Under the pieces are notes generated by a model. It saw only the letters and a program-made list of their open reading frames with translations. It was not told the origin of the DNA and searched no databases. The translations under genes were made by a program, and so were the position numbers. This document shows, piece after piece, positions 45,422-58,164 of a DNA stretch of 64,000 bases. This stretch comes from Panax quinquefolius. Its lineage: Eukaryota; Streptophyta; Magnoliopsida; Apiales; Araliaceae. The stretch lies in the NCBI GenBank assembly GCA_020205615.1, contig CM035170.1, positions 29,359,568 to 29,423,567 of the forward strand, in the 5' to 3' direction. Every line of letters begins with the position of its first letter. The first letter of the stretch is position 1.

Positions 45422-45816
45422 GCAATTTGAAGCTCAATTTTGATTTGAAGGCTACAGGTGAAAAATGGCTACTCCAACTCAATGAGTTGGATGAATTTAG
45501 ATTAGAGGCGTATGAAAACTCCAAGCTATATAAAGAAAAGGTGAAGAGATGGCATGATCGCAAGATTATAGTGAGAATATTGGAGCCGGGACAAAGAGTT
45601 TTGTTGTTTAATTCAAGGCTTATACTCTTTCCTGGCAAGCTCAAATCAAGGTGGTAAGGGCCATTTACAGTGAAGACAGTTTTTCCACAGGGTGCAGTAG
45701 AGGTATTTGACAAATTCCCAGATAAGCCGTTCAAAGTGAATGGACATCGAATAAAGCATTATTTTGGTGGCGAGGTTGATAGGCAGAAAGTAACCTCCAT
45801 TCTTTCTTCAATATGA
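45422..45816 (+). pseudogene. Athila-B integrase C-terminal domain
   Basis: Following a stop, [54 protein letters not shown] and, after a second stop, GPFTVKTVFPQGAVEVFD and NGHRIKHYFGGEVD form the C-terminal part of Athila pol, ending in a stop at 45816. Confidence 0.85.
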
Positions 45817-46288
45817 CAGAGTCAGAGATAGTCGAGTTAATTGACTATAACTTAGCGCTTGATGGGAGGCACCCCATTATTTCTATCATTCTCTCTTCTT
45901 AATTATGTTTTAGATAGTATTTGATATTTCATTTTCATGATTAGTTGTTATAGCCTAATTAGTGTAACATAAGTATTAGGGGAGCTGAATTTGCATTTGT
46001 TGATGCTTGAGCTTAGCATAGAAAGTATGGTTTTAAGATAGTCATTTATGCATAGTTATTAGTTCATGCTTTGATACTGATATTTGTTGTTTGTGCAAGT
46101 GTAATGGAGATGATTCGTCACTATTTTGGTATGTTTGAAATGCAGATTAGTATGGCAGGATGTAGGGCAGCGCGACCGCACAAGTTCTTCAGTGTAAAAT
46201 GGCGCTTACGCACCATACGTATATGTCTGCAAAAAACCACTTTCATGGCCTGCCAATGACTTTTCTAGTTCAAAACACATACTAACAT
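45817..46288 (+). other. Athila-B 3' UTR, left part
   Basis: Begins with the TATAACTTAGC motif and GGGAGGCACCCCATTAT, shared with Athila-1 at 721-790 on the other strand. No env-like frame is recognisable before the Tekay-2 LTR cuts in at 46289. Confidence 0.7.
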
Positions 46289-49003
46289 TGTAAGACCCCA
46301 ATTTTTTTTAATAAAAATGATTTTTCTATAAATATCATTTTTGAATATTATGGAATGAATTTGATATAATGTTATAGTTATGGGTAATATTTATAAATTT
46401 TGCAAATTACGCAAGTTGTTATATAATATTCGATTGGTCGGGGAATATTCATTTTAACAGGTAATATTCGTATAACGGCATAATCATTGGTGGACCCCAC
46501 AATGAAATTATTGTCGAATTTAGAAAATGACAAAAATACTTTATGAAAATAACGACGGAAGTTTTACTGTTAACTGTTGAAACACCCGGTGTTAAAAGTA
46601 CAGTAATACGCGTGGTTGCATAGTAGCACACGATATTGATTATTGATGCTTACATGAGAAGTGACTCAATTTTGTTCAATTATTGCTACAGTAATTACTG
46701 CATAGTATCTCACGTTATTTGATTCAATTATTGTCAATATTTTATATAATTAATAATTGAGATGACAAAGTTATTAATATTATTATTTGCAATATTAACG
46801 ATAACTTGAAGTTCTGTCAAGGAGAGGTTTGGTCACCTAATTGCGCGCCAATGGAGAGAAATCCTTATTGGAAAGCCCCCTCTTTCCTGGGAACGACCTG
46901 GTCGATTAATAGTGTGAATTATAATAATGATGATGAGTTTTGTTTTATTAGTATTATTAATTTAATAAAAGCAGAAAGTTTTTTATATAAAAAATGAATA
47001 CTTTTATAAAGTTATTCGTTTTATTAGACTATAAATAGAATATATAATATTCTATTATGCATAGTATTTTGTATAGTAAAATCTTTTATATAAAAGCGAG
47101 TAATACTTTTATAAAGTTATTTGTTTTATTAGACAATAATTAGAATATATTATATTTTATTATGCGTATAGTATTTATAGTGTTTTTTGCACAATAAAAT
47201 CTTTTTATATAACACAGAAAACTTTTATAAAGTTATTTATTTTATTATATTTTAAATAAAATACATAAATAAATATATATATATATATATATATTTAGAA
47301 TATATTATATTTTATTGTATAGTGCAGCATAATATCCTTTCTATTTTCCTATAAATAGGATACTTAGTTAGAATTGAAAACCACACCAGAAGTTCAGAGA
47401 ATTCTACTATAATCTTGAGCATATTTCTTTAGAGTTTTAAGAAACTTTGAGCGTAGTGCAAGTTTTCTTCAAAAATATCCTCGCTCTACCAGTTGGAATA
47501 CTCTTTTTTTACGGTAAGGGATATTATTTGTTGTACTCGTAAGGGGTATTCTTTCTTTCTTATTCGTGACGAAGACTTCTGTTATTTCATTCTTTATAAT
47601 TCTGTTGGAATAACTTTATATCATGGGATACCCTATACTTGGTGAAATTCTTACATTATTCCATTCTTTATTATTATGTTGGAATAACTTTACATCATTC
47701 AAATCTTTTGCATACATGGTGAAATTCTTCTGTTATTCCATTCTTTATTATTCTGTTGGAACATCCTGTTTGTGCGTTTACGCATGACCTGGTTTTGTTG
47801 TTTATTATTCTGTTAGAATATCCTATCTGTGCGTTTACACATGACCTGGTTCCATTATTTATTATTTTGTTGGGATATCCTATCTGTGCGTTTACGCATA
47901 ACCTGGTTCCGTTATTTATTATTATGTTGGAATAACCTATCTGTGCGATCTATCGCATGCCTAGTGGTTTCTTTTGTTATTCCATTCTTAATTATACTCA
48001 GTTGGTTAAAGTTTTGACTTCTATACTCCATGAAATTAGTGGAATATCCTTGATATTTGCGCTTCATCCAGTATCTTTTCATGAAAATATTCTTCTGAGC
48101 ATTCTTGAGTGTTACTCTACAAAGAAGTATCATGTTAACAATTTTGACGTTATTAGTTCCTGGATAAATTAATTCTTGAACTTGTTTTATTGAATTCTTA
48201 TATCATTGTCATCATCCTCATGTTTATATTATATTGAAAGTCATTTTTTGTGGCTTTTGTAGTGCATAGATAGACTTGGTATGATTATGACCGATGATTA
48301 TTGGTGTAATCACTTAAGTAATGTTACAAATGATGTGGAAAAAGTCCTCATTGTCCGTAGTGCATTGATGGACAATTGTTGACATGATCATGACCATTGA
48401 TGAATATACGAATATCCTTGGCTCGTGAGTGCATAGATAATTTATGGTCGTGATACTTAATGAATATCCTTGGGTAGTAATATGGGATGATGTGGATTAT
48501 TTATTGTCGAGTCTCAAATGATAAAAGTAATGAAAAACCGTTTAAATCATAGAAGATAGTAGATTTTATTCTCTACTTGACTCTTCTAATGGATTGCTTG
48601 TTCATTGCGCAGTTATACTTGATGTTTGTTATATTTTATTAGTTTAACAATTGAAGGCTAATGATAATTTATTCGCATTATGTTAGTCATAATATTTCTT
48701 CTTTGGGCTAGTTGAGCTCACCCTTTTGCTTTCATTGTTCTCTTCAGGAAATGAGAATGTAGCAGGGACTAGTCGGGGAACGGAGTGACAGTCCGGATGA
48801 TAGCATTAATAGTCCTCACTATTCTATGAAATAGTGTGATAATAAATGTAATGAGGACTTATTTTCAGTTTGAATACTGTCTAAAAACAATATTTGTATT
48901 AAAACTCACAGCTCATGTTGAATATTTAAGGTTATATTTATATTCTGTACCATGTATTTGGCGACTCAGAATAGGTGATGTATACCTATTTTGGGGCGCG
49001 CCA
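46289..49003 (+). mobile_element. 5' LTR of Tekay-2
   Basis: Starts TGTAAGACCCC and ends near GGGGCGCGCCA, a decayed form of the GGGGGCGTCACA end. It has the conserved block at 46808-46903, TATAAATAG at 47350-47358, a minisatellite at 47580-47970 and decayed loop-conserved hairpins between 48255 and 48480. Confidence 0.9.
46808..46903 (+). repeat. Conserved structured LTR block, copy 4
   Basis: The same block in sense orientation. CCAAT pairs with ATTGG and GGA with TCC around a GAGAAA loop, and GGAAAG-CCCCCT-CTTTCC is perfect. It lies about 450 bp upstream of the TATA box, in U3. Confidence 0.7.
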
Positions 49004-49006
49004 CGA

Positions 49007-49025
49007 TTAGTATCAAAGCTTAGGG
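49007..49025 (+). promoter_or_regulatory. Primer-binding site of Tekay-2, initiator tRNA-Met type
   Basis: TTAGTATCAAAGCTTAGGG; one base differs from the Tekay-1 site. Confidence 0.8.
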
Positions 49026-49191
49026 ATATGATCCTGGGTGAGATGTGAGACTAGAACTAGGAGGGGAGAGATGGGGAATTCCTTCGCTAGTATGACCTAC
49101 CAAAGTTTATTTGGTATTTAATTAGTCTGTCAGAGTATAGGGATAATATGTTACATGTCAATTATCCCTTGTTTTGTGGCAGTATCTGAAA

Positions 49192-50340
49192 ATGACATCC
49201 GAGAATGTTGAGAATAGCAATGGAGCACATGAGACCGTTGAGTCTCCTAATATCAATAATTAGGATAATGTGCATCAGGAAGGCGGCAATCCTCAGGCAA
49301 ACAACAACGCTGACCAAATGATGAATGATGGAATGTTTAGAGGCTTTATGTAATTCATGCAACATCGGGCGAGAGTGGCTCCTGTCCAAAATGTAGTTGG
49401 AAACACTGGAAACTCTCGAACGGTCACTGCTAAACAGTTCAAGGAGCTGGGACCACCGGAGTTTATTGGAGAGCCAAAACCACTTAAGGCGAAAGCGTGG
49501 ATAAAGTAGATCACTAAGATATTTGATGTCTTGGGATGCTCCGAGGAGTAAAAGGTTCCCTTTGCCAGCTTCATGTTGCGAGGAGAGGCATATTACTGGT
49601 GGGAATCGGTAAAGCGTACTCAACCTGCCGCACTGAAGATATCTTGGGAGAAGTTCCAAGAACTATTCAACGACAAGTACTTTCCCGAAAGTATTCGTCA
49701 CATGAAAGAGGTAGAGTTCATCAAGTTGGAGCAGAACAATATGACCATGTCGCAGTACGAAGCTAAGTTTTTCGAGTTGTCCCGGTTTGCGTCTCATATG
49801 GTTGATAATGAGAAAAGAATGACGTGGATGTTTCTAAGAGGTTTGAGACCCGAGATACGTCAATATCTAATTTCTCATAAAATGTTTTTGTATTCAGATG
49901 TTGTAAATAGGGCTCAGTTATTGGAGCGCAATAACGAGTCAAATCAACCAAGAGAAAGCAGCCGGCAAAATGATAATACCAGTGGTAGCAGTCATCGAAG
50001 CGGTGACAACAAACGTGGAGGGAATCAACATGCCAGAAATGGTAACCCCTTCGGTGCTAATCATGGCCAAGACAATAAGAATGGATATTTCAAGAAGAGG
50101 AGATTCAACAATGATGGAAAGACGTCAGCATCAGCTCCCGTGGTTAAGGAAGGAGAACAACCACCTTTCATATGCTTCAAATGCGGAGGGGAGGGACATA
50201 TCAGTCCAAACTGCGCGATGCCATCCAAAGCGTGTTATAATTGTGGAAGAGAAGGTCACCTAGCCTAATTTTGTCGTGCACAGAAGATAAGTCCGATTGA
50301 AGCGGTGACATAAAATACCAAATCGAACAAGTTAAAACCA
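49192..50340 (+). pseudogene. Tekay-2 gag
   Basis: ATG at 49192 starts MTSENVENSNGAHE, chosen for its match to Tekay-1. The capsid part shows FKELGPPEFIGEPKPL, KIFDVLGCSE, MLRGEAYYWWESVKR, WEKFQELFNDKYFPES, QYEAKFFELSRFA and MFLRGLRPEIRQYL. The Asn/Gly-rich stretch (49940-50110) precedes two CCHC zinc knuckles: CFKCGGEGHISPNC, and CYNCGREGHLA with a stop before its last Cys. Gag would package the RNA. Early stops at 49261, 49351, 49507 and 49549 split the frame; 49573-50268 is open. Confidence 0.9.
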
Positions 50341-50880
50341 GTAGTCCAAGGGAGAGCTTTTGTTGTGACATCCTAGAAAGCAAGGAACCAGAACGAGGTC
50401 ATTACGGGTAAGCTTATCATTAACTCTAGCGAAGTCTATACCTTATTTGATACCGGTTCTACCCATTCTTTTATTTCTCCTACTTGCGCTCAACGATTAA
50501 ATTTTATTATGGAGAAATTAGACTTTGACTTATATGTGGAAACTCCATTGGGAGAAACCTTTATTACATCTACTGTTTATAAGTCTTGTTTGGTTCAAAT
50601 CAATACCCTCACATTACCTGTCGATCTTATTTCATTAAAAATACTTGCATTTGATGTGATTCTAGGGATTGATTGGTTAACTACTCATTATGCAAAATTT
50701 GATTATTTTCGTAAGGTTGTTAGCTTTCATATTCCTAACCAACCTATTATGCGAATTCAAGCATCCAAACCATTAGAATCAATCACTGTCATCTTAAACA
50801 ATAAAGCTATTCGTTTATTAAAAAATGGATGTCAAGCTTTCTTAGCTCACGTCACAGATTTAAACAAAAATACATCAGAT
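50341..50880 (+). pseudogene. Tekay-2 aspartic protease
   Basis: LIINSSEVYTLFDTGSTHSFIS carries the DTG active site, followed by MEKLDFDLYVETPLGE, STVYKSCLVQINTL and LAFDVILGIDWL, the second protease motif. A stop near 50373 separates it from gag. The frame runs open from 50509 into the N-terminus of RT. Confidence 0.88.
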
Positions 50881-51810
50881 TTGAATGATATTTCTATTAT
50901 TATTAAATTTCTTGACGTATTCCCTGAAGAACTTCCTAGCCTACTCCCAGAGTGTGAAATTGAATTTTGTAGCGACCTGGAACCCAGTACAAAACCCATT
51001 TCCAAAGCCCCATATCGAATAGCTCCTATTGAACTTCAGGAGTTAAAGACCCAATCGTAGGAATTATTAGACATTGGTTTCATTCGTCCTAGTACGTCTC
51101 CTTGGGGTGCTCCTGTTCTATTCGTGAAGAAGAAAGATGGGAGTATGCGACTTTGTATTGATTATTGGGAGTTGAATCATGTCACCATCAAAAATAGGTA
51201 CCCATTACCACGTATTGATGACTGTTTGACCCGATTAAGGAGCCAAATTCTTTTCAAAGATTGATCTCCATTCGAAATCACCAATTGAAGATTAGAACCG
51301 ATGACATTCCAAAACGGACTTTCAAAACTCAAGACGGCATTATGAATTCTAGTCATGTCTTTTGGATTGGCTAATGCTCCTGCTGCCTTCATGGATATGA
51401 TGAACCGAGTATTCAAGGAATATTTGGATCACTTTGTGGTCGTCTTTATTGATGACATCCTTATTTATTCCAAAAGTCGTGAAGATCACGAGCAACACTT
51501 GAGGCTAATACTCCAAAAGCTTCGTGAATACAAGCTTTATGACAAGTTGAAGAAATGCGAGTTCTGGCTTGAGGAAGTAGTATTCCTTGAGCACGTAGTA
51601 GCAAGTCATGGAATATATGTTGACCTGGCAAAAATTGAAGCAATTCAAGGCTTGGAGCAACCTAAATCAGTGACCGAAGTACGTAGCTTTCTCGGTTTAG
51701 CTGGTTATTATCGATGATTTGTGGAAGAATTTTCTCGAATCGCTACTCCATTAACTCAGCTGACACGAAAAGATACAAAGTTTAGTTGGAGCGAAGAATG
51801 TGAGAAGAGT
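50881..51810 (+). pseudogene. Tekay-2 reverse transcriptase
   Basis: FLDVFPEELPSLLPECEIEF, APYRIAPIELQEL, stop, [42 protein letters not shown], a frameshifted and shortened middle (about 51240-51350), then [20 protein letters not shown], the catalytic FIDD box in [14 protein letters not shown] (51443-51475), LKKCEFW and [12 protein letters not shown]. The catalytic Asp pair is retained, but the stops and the loss around the Y-x-Q-I region inactivate it. Confidence 0.9.
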
Positions 51811-52235
51811 TTTTAAGAACTCAAGAGGAGACTCATTTCAGCACATGTTCTAACAATACCATCTAGCTTGGAGGGATTTGTCATCTACAGTGATGCTTCG
51901 GGCAAAGGGTTTGGATGTGTTCTCATACAACATGGGAAAGTCATAGCCTGTGCCTCAAGACAACTCAAAGAATATGAGAGGAATTATCCTACTCATGATC
52001 TAGAGTTGGCAGCTGTTGTCTTCACACTTAAAATTTGGAGGCATTACTTGTATGGGGAGAAAGTGGAGATCTTTACGGATCATAAAAGCCTCAAATATTT
52101 CTTCACTCAAAAGGAACTCGACATGCGACAATGACGTTGGCTTGATCTGTTGAAAGATTATGATCATACCATCCAATACCATCTTGGAAAAGCGAACGTG
52201 GTAGTTGACGCATTGAGTAGAAGATCATATGCAAG
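51811..52235 (+). pseudogene. Tekay-2 RNase H
   Basis: [59 protein letters not shown] and [20 protein letters not shown] give the D-E-D catalytic set. A stop at 52132 interrupts the end before [23 protein letters not shown] marks the end of the domain. Confidence 0.9.
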
Positions 52236-52566
52236 TACGAGTGCGATGTTGTCAACGCAAAGGTCCATTTTGCGTGACTTGAAAAGGATGGAGATAGAGT
52301 TAAAGACTCTAGGGACCCATGTGATTATGGCGAGTATACGAGTAGAACCAACTTTAATTGATAAAGTTAAAGTTGCTCAAGCTATAGACCTGGAGCTGAT
52401 GCGTATGTAGAAGAAAGTGCAAGAAGGTGCTATGCCAGAAGCAAGAATCGATGAAGAAGGAATACTTCGAGTCAACTCCAGAATTTGTGTTCCTAACGAC
52501 CCTGATTTAAAGTATAAAATCATAATGGAGGCGCATAACACACCGTTTGCAATCCATCCTGGGATA
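52236..52566 (+). pseudogene. Tekay-2 integrase N-terminus, truncated
   Basis: The linker ([19 protein letters not shown], stop, ILRVNSRICVPNDPDLKYKIIMEAHNTPFAIHPG) reaches the two histidines of the HHCC zinc finger and then stops. The cysteines, the DDE core and the chromodomain are absent, because the element is cut by the following LTR-like DNA. Confidence 0.85.
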
Positions 52567-53796
52567 TACTATTAACCCCTATACTTTCTTTGCCCATTAG
52601 ACAATACCCCTCATCTTATCTTTAAGTATGCTTAATGAGATTCCCAACCAATGAGGAGTAGACAATAATGTCCTTTGCGTAAGAGATTAGGAAAAGTAAG
52701 GTGATTAGCTATTTAAGGAAACTTGATTAGCCTAATTTGTTGCCTTAAAAGGCCTATTGTGGCCAGATATATATATATCCCACTAATTCCTTTATTTAGC
52801 TTTTATTTTAATGCATAAATTAGATAAATCAAAGGTCTAAAATGCCCTTAATTATGTGGGCTAAGTTTGGGCTTGAATTTGATTTCTTTTGGGCTTCTCC
52901 CATAATTGTTTTGGGCCAAGTAATAATCATAGTCTAACAATTTTAATATATGTTATCCAAATTATTTATTTAGGGTTTAAAATAAAATATAATTAGTTTA
53001 CAAAACTTATAATTAGGGTTTTCTTAATTTGATTAGGGTTGTAATTATACATGAACATTAGGGTATTATATAATAATTATAATTATCCTTGCTAATTTAG
53101 CAATTAGGGTTTATAATTAATAAATAGGATTTTAAGAAATTAATAACTCTAAATGTTAATTAGGGCTGACCTAATTAATCATAAAATCATATAACACAGC
53201 TATATAATAGACTTAAACTCGCAATTGAGTTTCAAATTAGGGTTTCCCACAGTAAACTAGGGTTTAACATAAAACACCATAACTAACCAATCATTGTCAA
53301 TCCATATACATACAGTATATAATTATACCACTGAAAAATCAAAGTATAAATGATATTATATTATTGTTCTCATTCCTTGATCAAAATCCAAAATTAGGAT
53401 TTAGATTCCATATTTGATTTATCTGTCATACCTAACATTATTTAATTAAGTTAAAATAATTAACTTAATAATCTGAATAAAGATTCATATAATAAAATAA
53501 TTATTATAATAATTTAAAAATTATTTCATATATTATATAAATAATATATGATTATATTTTCATGGAAAATAATTAATAAAACATTTCTACTATAAAATTA
53601 ATTATGATAAGAATATAATTTATAATGATTAATAATTCTAAAATAAAATTATTTGTAACTATTCATATTTTATTTATCACATAAATACATATACACATTA
53701 TCTTGGCACATATTCCCCATATTTATTTTAATAAATAAAAAAAAATTATACGCAAAATTTCTAATTTATTTGTATAAAAAATATCAGGTTGTTACA
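52567..53796 (-). mobile_element. Truncated 3' LTR of a minus-strand element
   Basis: On the minus strand it starts TGTAACAACCTGATATTT immediately after a purine tract. It matches the LTR-like end at 63847 both in its first 60 or so bases and in the spacing (about 1.03 kb) to a TATA-like tract (52765 here, 62820 there). Many TTAGGGTTT motifs occur. It stops abruptly at Tekay-2, so the rest of the LTR is missing. Confidence 0.6.
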
Positions 53797-53812
53797 TTCA
53801 CCCTCCCTTATA
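53797..53812 (-). promoter_or_regulatory. Polypurine tract
   Basis: Minus strand TATAAGGGAGGGTGAA before TGTAAC. The closely similar tract at 63848-63863 shows the same arrangement. Confidence 0.8.
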
Positions 53813-53997
53813 AAGATTTCGTCCCCGGAATCACCGTTTTAAAACCTACACATACAAGTATACGTAGCATATACAATCATTACAAGTAGATATTGAGCAT
53901 AAATGATCGTACTGATCTTTAACCTATTCACGTAAAGCTTATCTATCGTATTAAACGAAAATTTGATTTCTAAAATAACTCAAATTCCTTCTTCAAA

Positions 53998-55195
53998 ATT
54001 TCCTTATAAAATAATTTACTATATATATGAAAATCATGCCAAAGAAAATAAAAGCAATACGAATAATAGCTGGAATTGCACCACCAGCTGTTATGGTATC
54101 CTGGACCATCATGTTGTAGACCCTTGCTGTTGATTTCTTCGGCTTGCTGGATGACGTTGGTCTGGTGATTGCCAGAGTTCCACTGCCATTGCCAACATTT
54201 ACACTCCCTACCTCCGTCCTCCTCCTCGAACAATCCTTCACCTTGTGCTCAGTCGATCCACACAGAAAACACCCACTGTTCATCCTAGGATTGGGACGGT
54301 TGGGAGAGATATGGCCCTCCTGTCCGCACTTGTAGCACACAAACTTCCCCTTCAAACATCCCCCACAGTGGTTCTTTCCACAGTTGCCACACTGCACAGC
54401 TTGCTTCTTAACTCCTTCTTGTTTTACCTGCGCACTCCCAAAATTGCATCCCTAACTTTTGCTACTACCACCGCTACTCCCACTATTAACTTCCACCTTC
54501 CTAGTTCCTTCGACCTTACTCTTGTCCATTCTCTCCTTGTTGTAGAGGCTTATGGCCTCACTCCCCTCCTCAGCTATAATAGTTTTCTCCATGAGTGCTG
54601 CAAATGTAGGAATCTGCAACACCGCCACCTTGTTATAGAGCCAGGGTTTTAATCTCAACTCAAACCTTCTAGCTTTCCTAGCCTCCGTATCAACTTGATG
54701 TGGAGCAAACCTAGCCAACTCATTAAATTTTGTGGCGTATTCGGACACCGTCATATTCTCCTGCTTCAACTCTAAAAATTTTACCTCCATTCTAGCCTGC
54801 ATACTAGATGAAAAATAGTTTTCGAAGAACAGTGTCTTAAACCTATCCCAAGTAACAACACCCTCTCCTGCCCTCGCTTGATTCGCTTCCCACCAAAAAT
54901 TTGCCCCACCCCTCAGCTACCCTAGCTACCATGAATGCTTTTGCAATCTCCTTAACCCAAGATGCGGGCTTGATAGGGTCATTGTCCCTTTGAATTAAGG
55001 CGATCCTGACCTTGAAATCTTTAAAGTTAGCTAGTTGGTTGTCCCATTTGGTTCCCCTCTATTTGAAATTCCTTGTTGCATAGCTTGTGCTACCATATTT
55101 GAAAAGTCTTTGCATCAGGTTGCGCTTGTTGTTGTCCCTCAACGTTATTGATGAGACTCTTACGCCCTTTGGTTTCGAGTTTGACGTCTTGGCGA
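53998..55195 (-). pseudogene. Chromovirus-like gag, gag-only interior
   Basis: The minus-strand ATG at about 55195 starts MSPRRQTRNQRA, typical for this group. After frameshifts, WDRFKTLF-like sequence, MEVKFLELKQENMTVSEYATKFNELARFAPHQV (54795-54690) and KARRFELRLKPWLYNKVAVL follow. The C-terminal part (54397-53993) has a Cys/His cluster: CGNCGKNHCGGC, then CYKCGQEGHISPN and CFLCGSTEHKVKDC. Gag is joined almost directly to the 3' purine tract, so protease and pol are absent. The element could move only in trans. Confidence 0.8.
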
Positions 55196-55744
55196 CATTA
55201 TCTGGTTAAGTAAAACCATAAATTATTCTTTACATTCTAAATCTTATCATATAAGTTTAGTATATTAACTCATTTCATTACTCAAACTTAGATTCATATT
55301 CATTTAGCGAATACTTTACATAGCATAACACATATCTTTGCTTTAAACATCATTCATCCCTTTGTGACTAAAACTGGGATTTCTGACTTTGACTAATACC
55401 AAAAGTTGGGAACATTACATTACACAGACATACTTAACATTAAACAAACCTACACAACAGAACCTATACTACCTATTCACTACGTCTTTTTCTTGGACAA
55501 CCTCTCGCCTGATGACATTCTATCCCACAGATAAAACATGCTCCTGATTTATTGTCGGGACAATACAGAGTGGTATGTCCCTCATAGCCACAAAGGTAAC
55601 ACATTCTTTTCCCTTTCTTCTTATCAGATTTTCCTAAGTCACGGTCTTCTATCTTTCTTTTCCCCTTCTTGCTCAGAGCTGCACACGATGTGTTCCATGT
55701 GCCTCTCATCTGATCAATTTGGATTTTAAGCTTATCTTATTCTT
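55196..55744 (-). other. Leader with a second zinc-knuckle fragment
   Basis: 55473-55709 encodes, on the minus strand, two CCHC knuckles (CYLCGYEGHTTLYC and CFICGIECHQARGC) in a basic context, a gag C-terminus lying upstream of another gag start. 55200-55470 is non-coding. No PBS was found next to 55745, so the border between this interior and the LTR-like DNA to its right is uncertain. Confidence 0.55.
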
Positions 55745-58164
55745 GTGACACCCCCAAATCCGGGTTACCTGACCCCCGAGTTTGGTGTTCACGATCCATA
55801 ATATAATTCCATTAAACTACCGATTCATATATAAATAGGAATACATAAGTCATTAACATATGTTGTTAATACATAAGTCCCAGGTTTGCTAACCTTAAAA
55901 TTACAAACATACCCCTTACATAAACAAAAAGGGTTTACAATACAATACAATAATAATAATAATATTGTTCATTATACTACTCCAGCATCTTGCCTTTGCC
56001 TTTGTTCTTCTTTGACCCGATGGCCTCTTCGTTCTTAGCTGAAAAGTTTTATTTATAGCAAGGGTGAGCAACAAGTTTGCCCCGCAAGTTAAGACATACA
56101 ATACAGGTATAGAAATCAATATCAATTGTTCTAACATTCTCGCTTACAATAATCGATAATGAAATAGTACAAGCGCTTTCAAGGTTTTCACGATATTGAT
56201 GAATAATCAAGAATTAATTCTACAAAATAGCAAAGTGGAATGTTTTCCAGATTTACGATGAGCGATCCATTGGATCTAGAACTTCTACTTTCTCGGGTAT
56301 CTATCAAAGATTTACTTTGATACATACGCAGGAGTGTCAGATAACCATAAAGATTAAATCATACCCCTCTGCAAGTACTTAGAGCCGGCCAACTCCTTGA
56401 ACCCTATATTATACATAATACTTAGGTCGCGCGCAATGGTCGATATACGACTTAAAAATTTTGTTCCCTTTATATAAAAGGTTGTCCTTCTCAGTCTCAA
56501 AATCAAGATTTTGATTTAACAACGAAATACTGTGATTTCAAATTCTATTTACTTATCGATCTAGCCAAAATAATTGGCATCGATCTATCAATAACAATTG
56601 AATTCTCTTCTCGAATCTATCAAGTTCTAACAAATGCTCGTCTAGCCAGAATAATTAGCTACGATATTTCTCAACATAATTTGACAATAGCAGGGAATTA
56701 TCTCAGATCATCAATTCTATCTTCTACGAATATGAATATCCAACAACAGTTATTCTACAATGGTATATTCTCTGAATCAGTAATTCAATTTGAATTATTA
56801 AACATTCACTAACTGCGAATAATCAACAATAAATTCACTGGACATGGTATAATTAGCAATAATTAACCATAATAATTAAATGAATATAACTCAAGGTTGA
56901 GTTAGGAAACTTGCCTTCCGCGTGGATTACAGCTACATAATATAACTAATTGCGTTCATAAGACCTATATTCAAAAATGTCGGTCTCACAATTAGCATAA
57001 TCATTTATAACACGTAACACTGTATTTTACAGTCATACTTATCCTAGGCACATTACCTTATAGCCACGTTAGTGTTTATAACCTATATAAACACTTATCA
57101 AGTCTAACAATTTCGATCTGGTTGGACTTCGGTCCATTCTCGATGTTCTGGTCACCTTATTCGACAATTAAAACATTGATTGTCAATTAAACTTGGTCTC
57201 TAAGCTTCAATATTATTTTAGATAAGTCAAATATCGTTTATACTATTTTTCGGAAGCTTTTAATAATTTATAAACAATTATTATAATTTATAATAATTTT
57301 TAAAACACTTAAATCATTTTTAAATGATTTAATTATCAAATAATCTTATTATTATTAATATTTAATAATATAAAATATTAATGTTATACTTGTAAAAATA
57401 TTAAAGTTATTATGAATAACTTAAAATATTTTTAAATCATTAATATTCTACTTAAATAATTTTTAAAGTAATAAAATCATTTTTAAATCATCACCATTAA
57501 TATTTAAATATTAATAAAATTATTATCAAAATATTAAAAGTCATTAATTTTAACTTAAAATACTTTTAAATAAATTTTCTCATTTTTAAATGATTTTTAA
57601 TTCAATAAAATCATTTTTAATTCATTTATTTAATATAATAATTAAATAAATCTAATATCATTAATATTAATTTATTAATGAGAATTCTACAAAAATATAG
57701 AAAATTATATTTTAAAATCCCAAATATTTTCTAACACTTTATTCTTATTTAAAATGATTTTTAAATCAATAAAATCATTTTATCTTATGTATTTAATTTA
57801 ATAATTAAATAAATCTAATATCATTAATATTAATTTATTAATAAAATTCTCCAAAAATATTAAAAGTTACATTTTATAACTCAAAATATTTTTAAATACA
57901 TTATTCTTATTTAAAATGATTTTTCATAATATTAAATCATTTTTCACTAATTTATTTAATACACTAATTAAATAAATTAAATACATCTAATATTTAAATA
58001 ATTATAAATATTAAAGAAAAATATTCTAATTGGTCAAAAAATTATTTTCATAATTTAAAATAATTTTAAAACCATTTTAATAATTTTATAATTTAATTTC
58101 TATTTTTAATTAATCACCTAAAAAAATCAGAAAATAAATTAATTAATCTGTCGCTAATGGCCTA
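55745..58164 (-). mobile_element. LTR-like DNA, minus strand
   Basis: Starts TGTGACACCCCC, the inner-end signature of the chromovirus LTRs here. Its first part parallels the solo LTR at 58165 (CCCCCAAAT, a CAAG.GTGAGCA..A..T block, an ACTTGCCTT..CG segment). 57230-58140 is extremely AT-rich with repeated AAATCATTTTTAAATGATTT. The right end is unclear: it may stop near 58150 or continue at 61619 to 63847 as one 4.6 kb LTR shared by two elements. Confidence 0.55.

Larger units (their letters stand above)
12419..46288 (+). mobile_element. Athila-lineage element (Athila-B), nested and rearranged
   Basis: Without its insertions the element reads 5' LTR (12419-12436 plus 20198-21773), PBS (21780-21798), a scrambled 5' interior (21799-22252), pol (22253-23427, 24924-25277, 44326-45816) and 3' UTR (45817-46288). 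It carries a chromovirus in the LTR, a solo LTR at the RT/RNase H border, a TAT/Ogre element in RNase H and a chromovirus in the 3' UTR. The reading frame of RNase H resumes exactly across the TAT/Ogre insertion (ATIRYLV, then [12 protein letters not shown]). The 3' LTR is not seen in the window. Confidence 0.9.
46289..52566 (+). mobile_element. Tekay/Del-type chromovirus, 3' truncated (Tekay-2)
   Basis: 5' LTR 46289-49003, PBS, gag, protease, RT, RNase H and the first residues of the integrase zinc finger, in order. It breaks off at 52566 against unrelated LTR-like DNA. Its relatives Tekay-1 and the solo LTR at 6177 share LTR ends and blocks. All domains carry stops. Confidence 0.92.
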
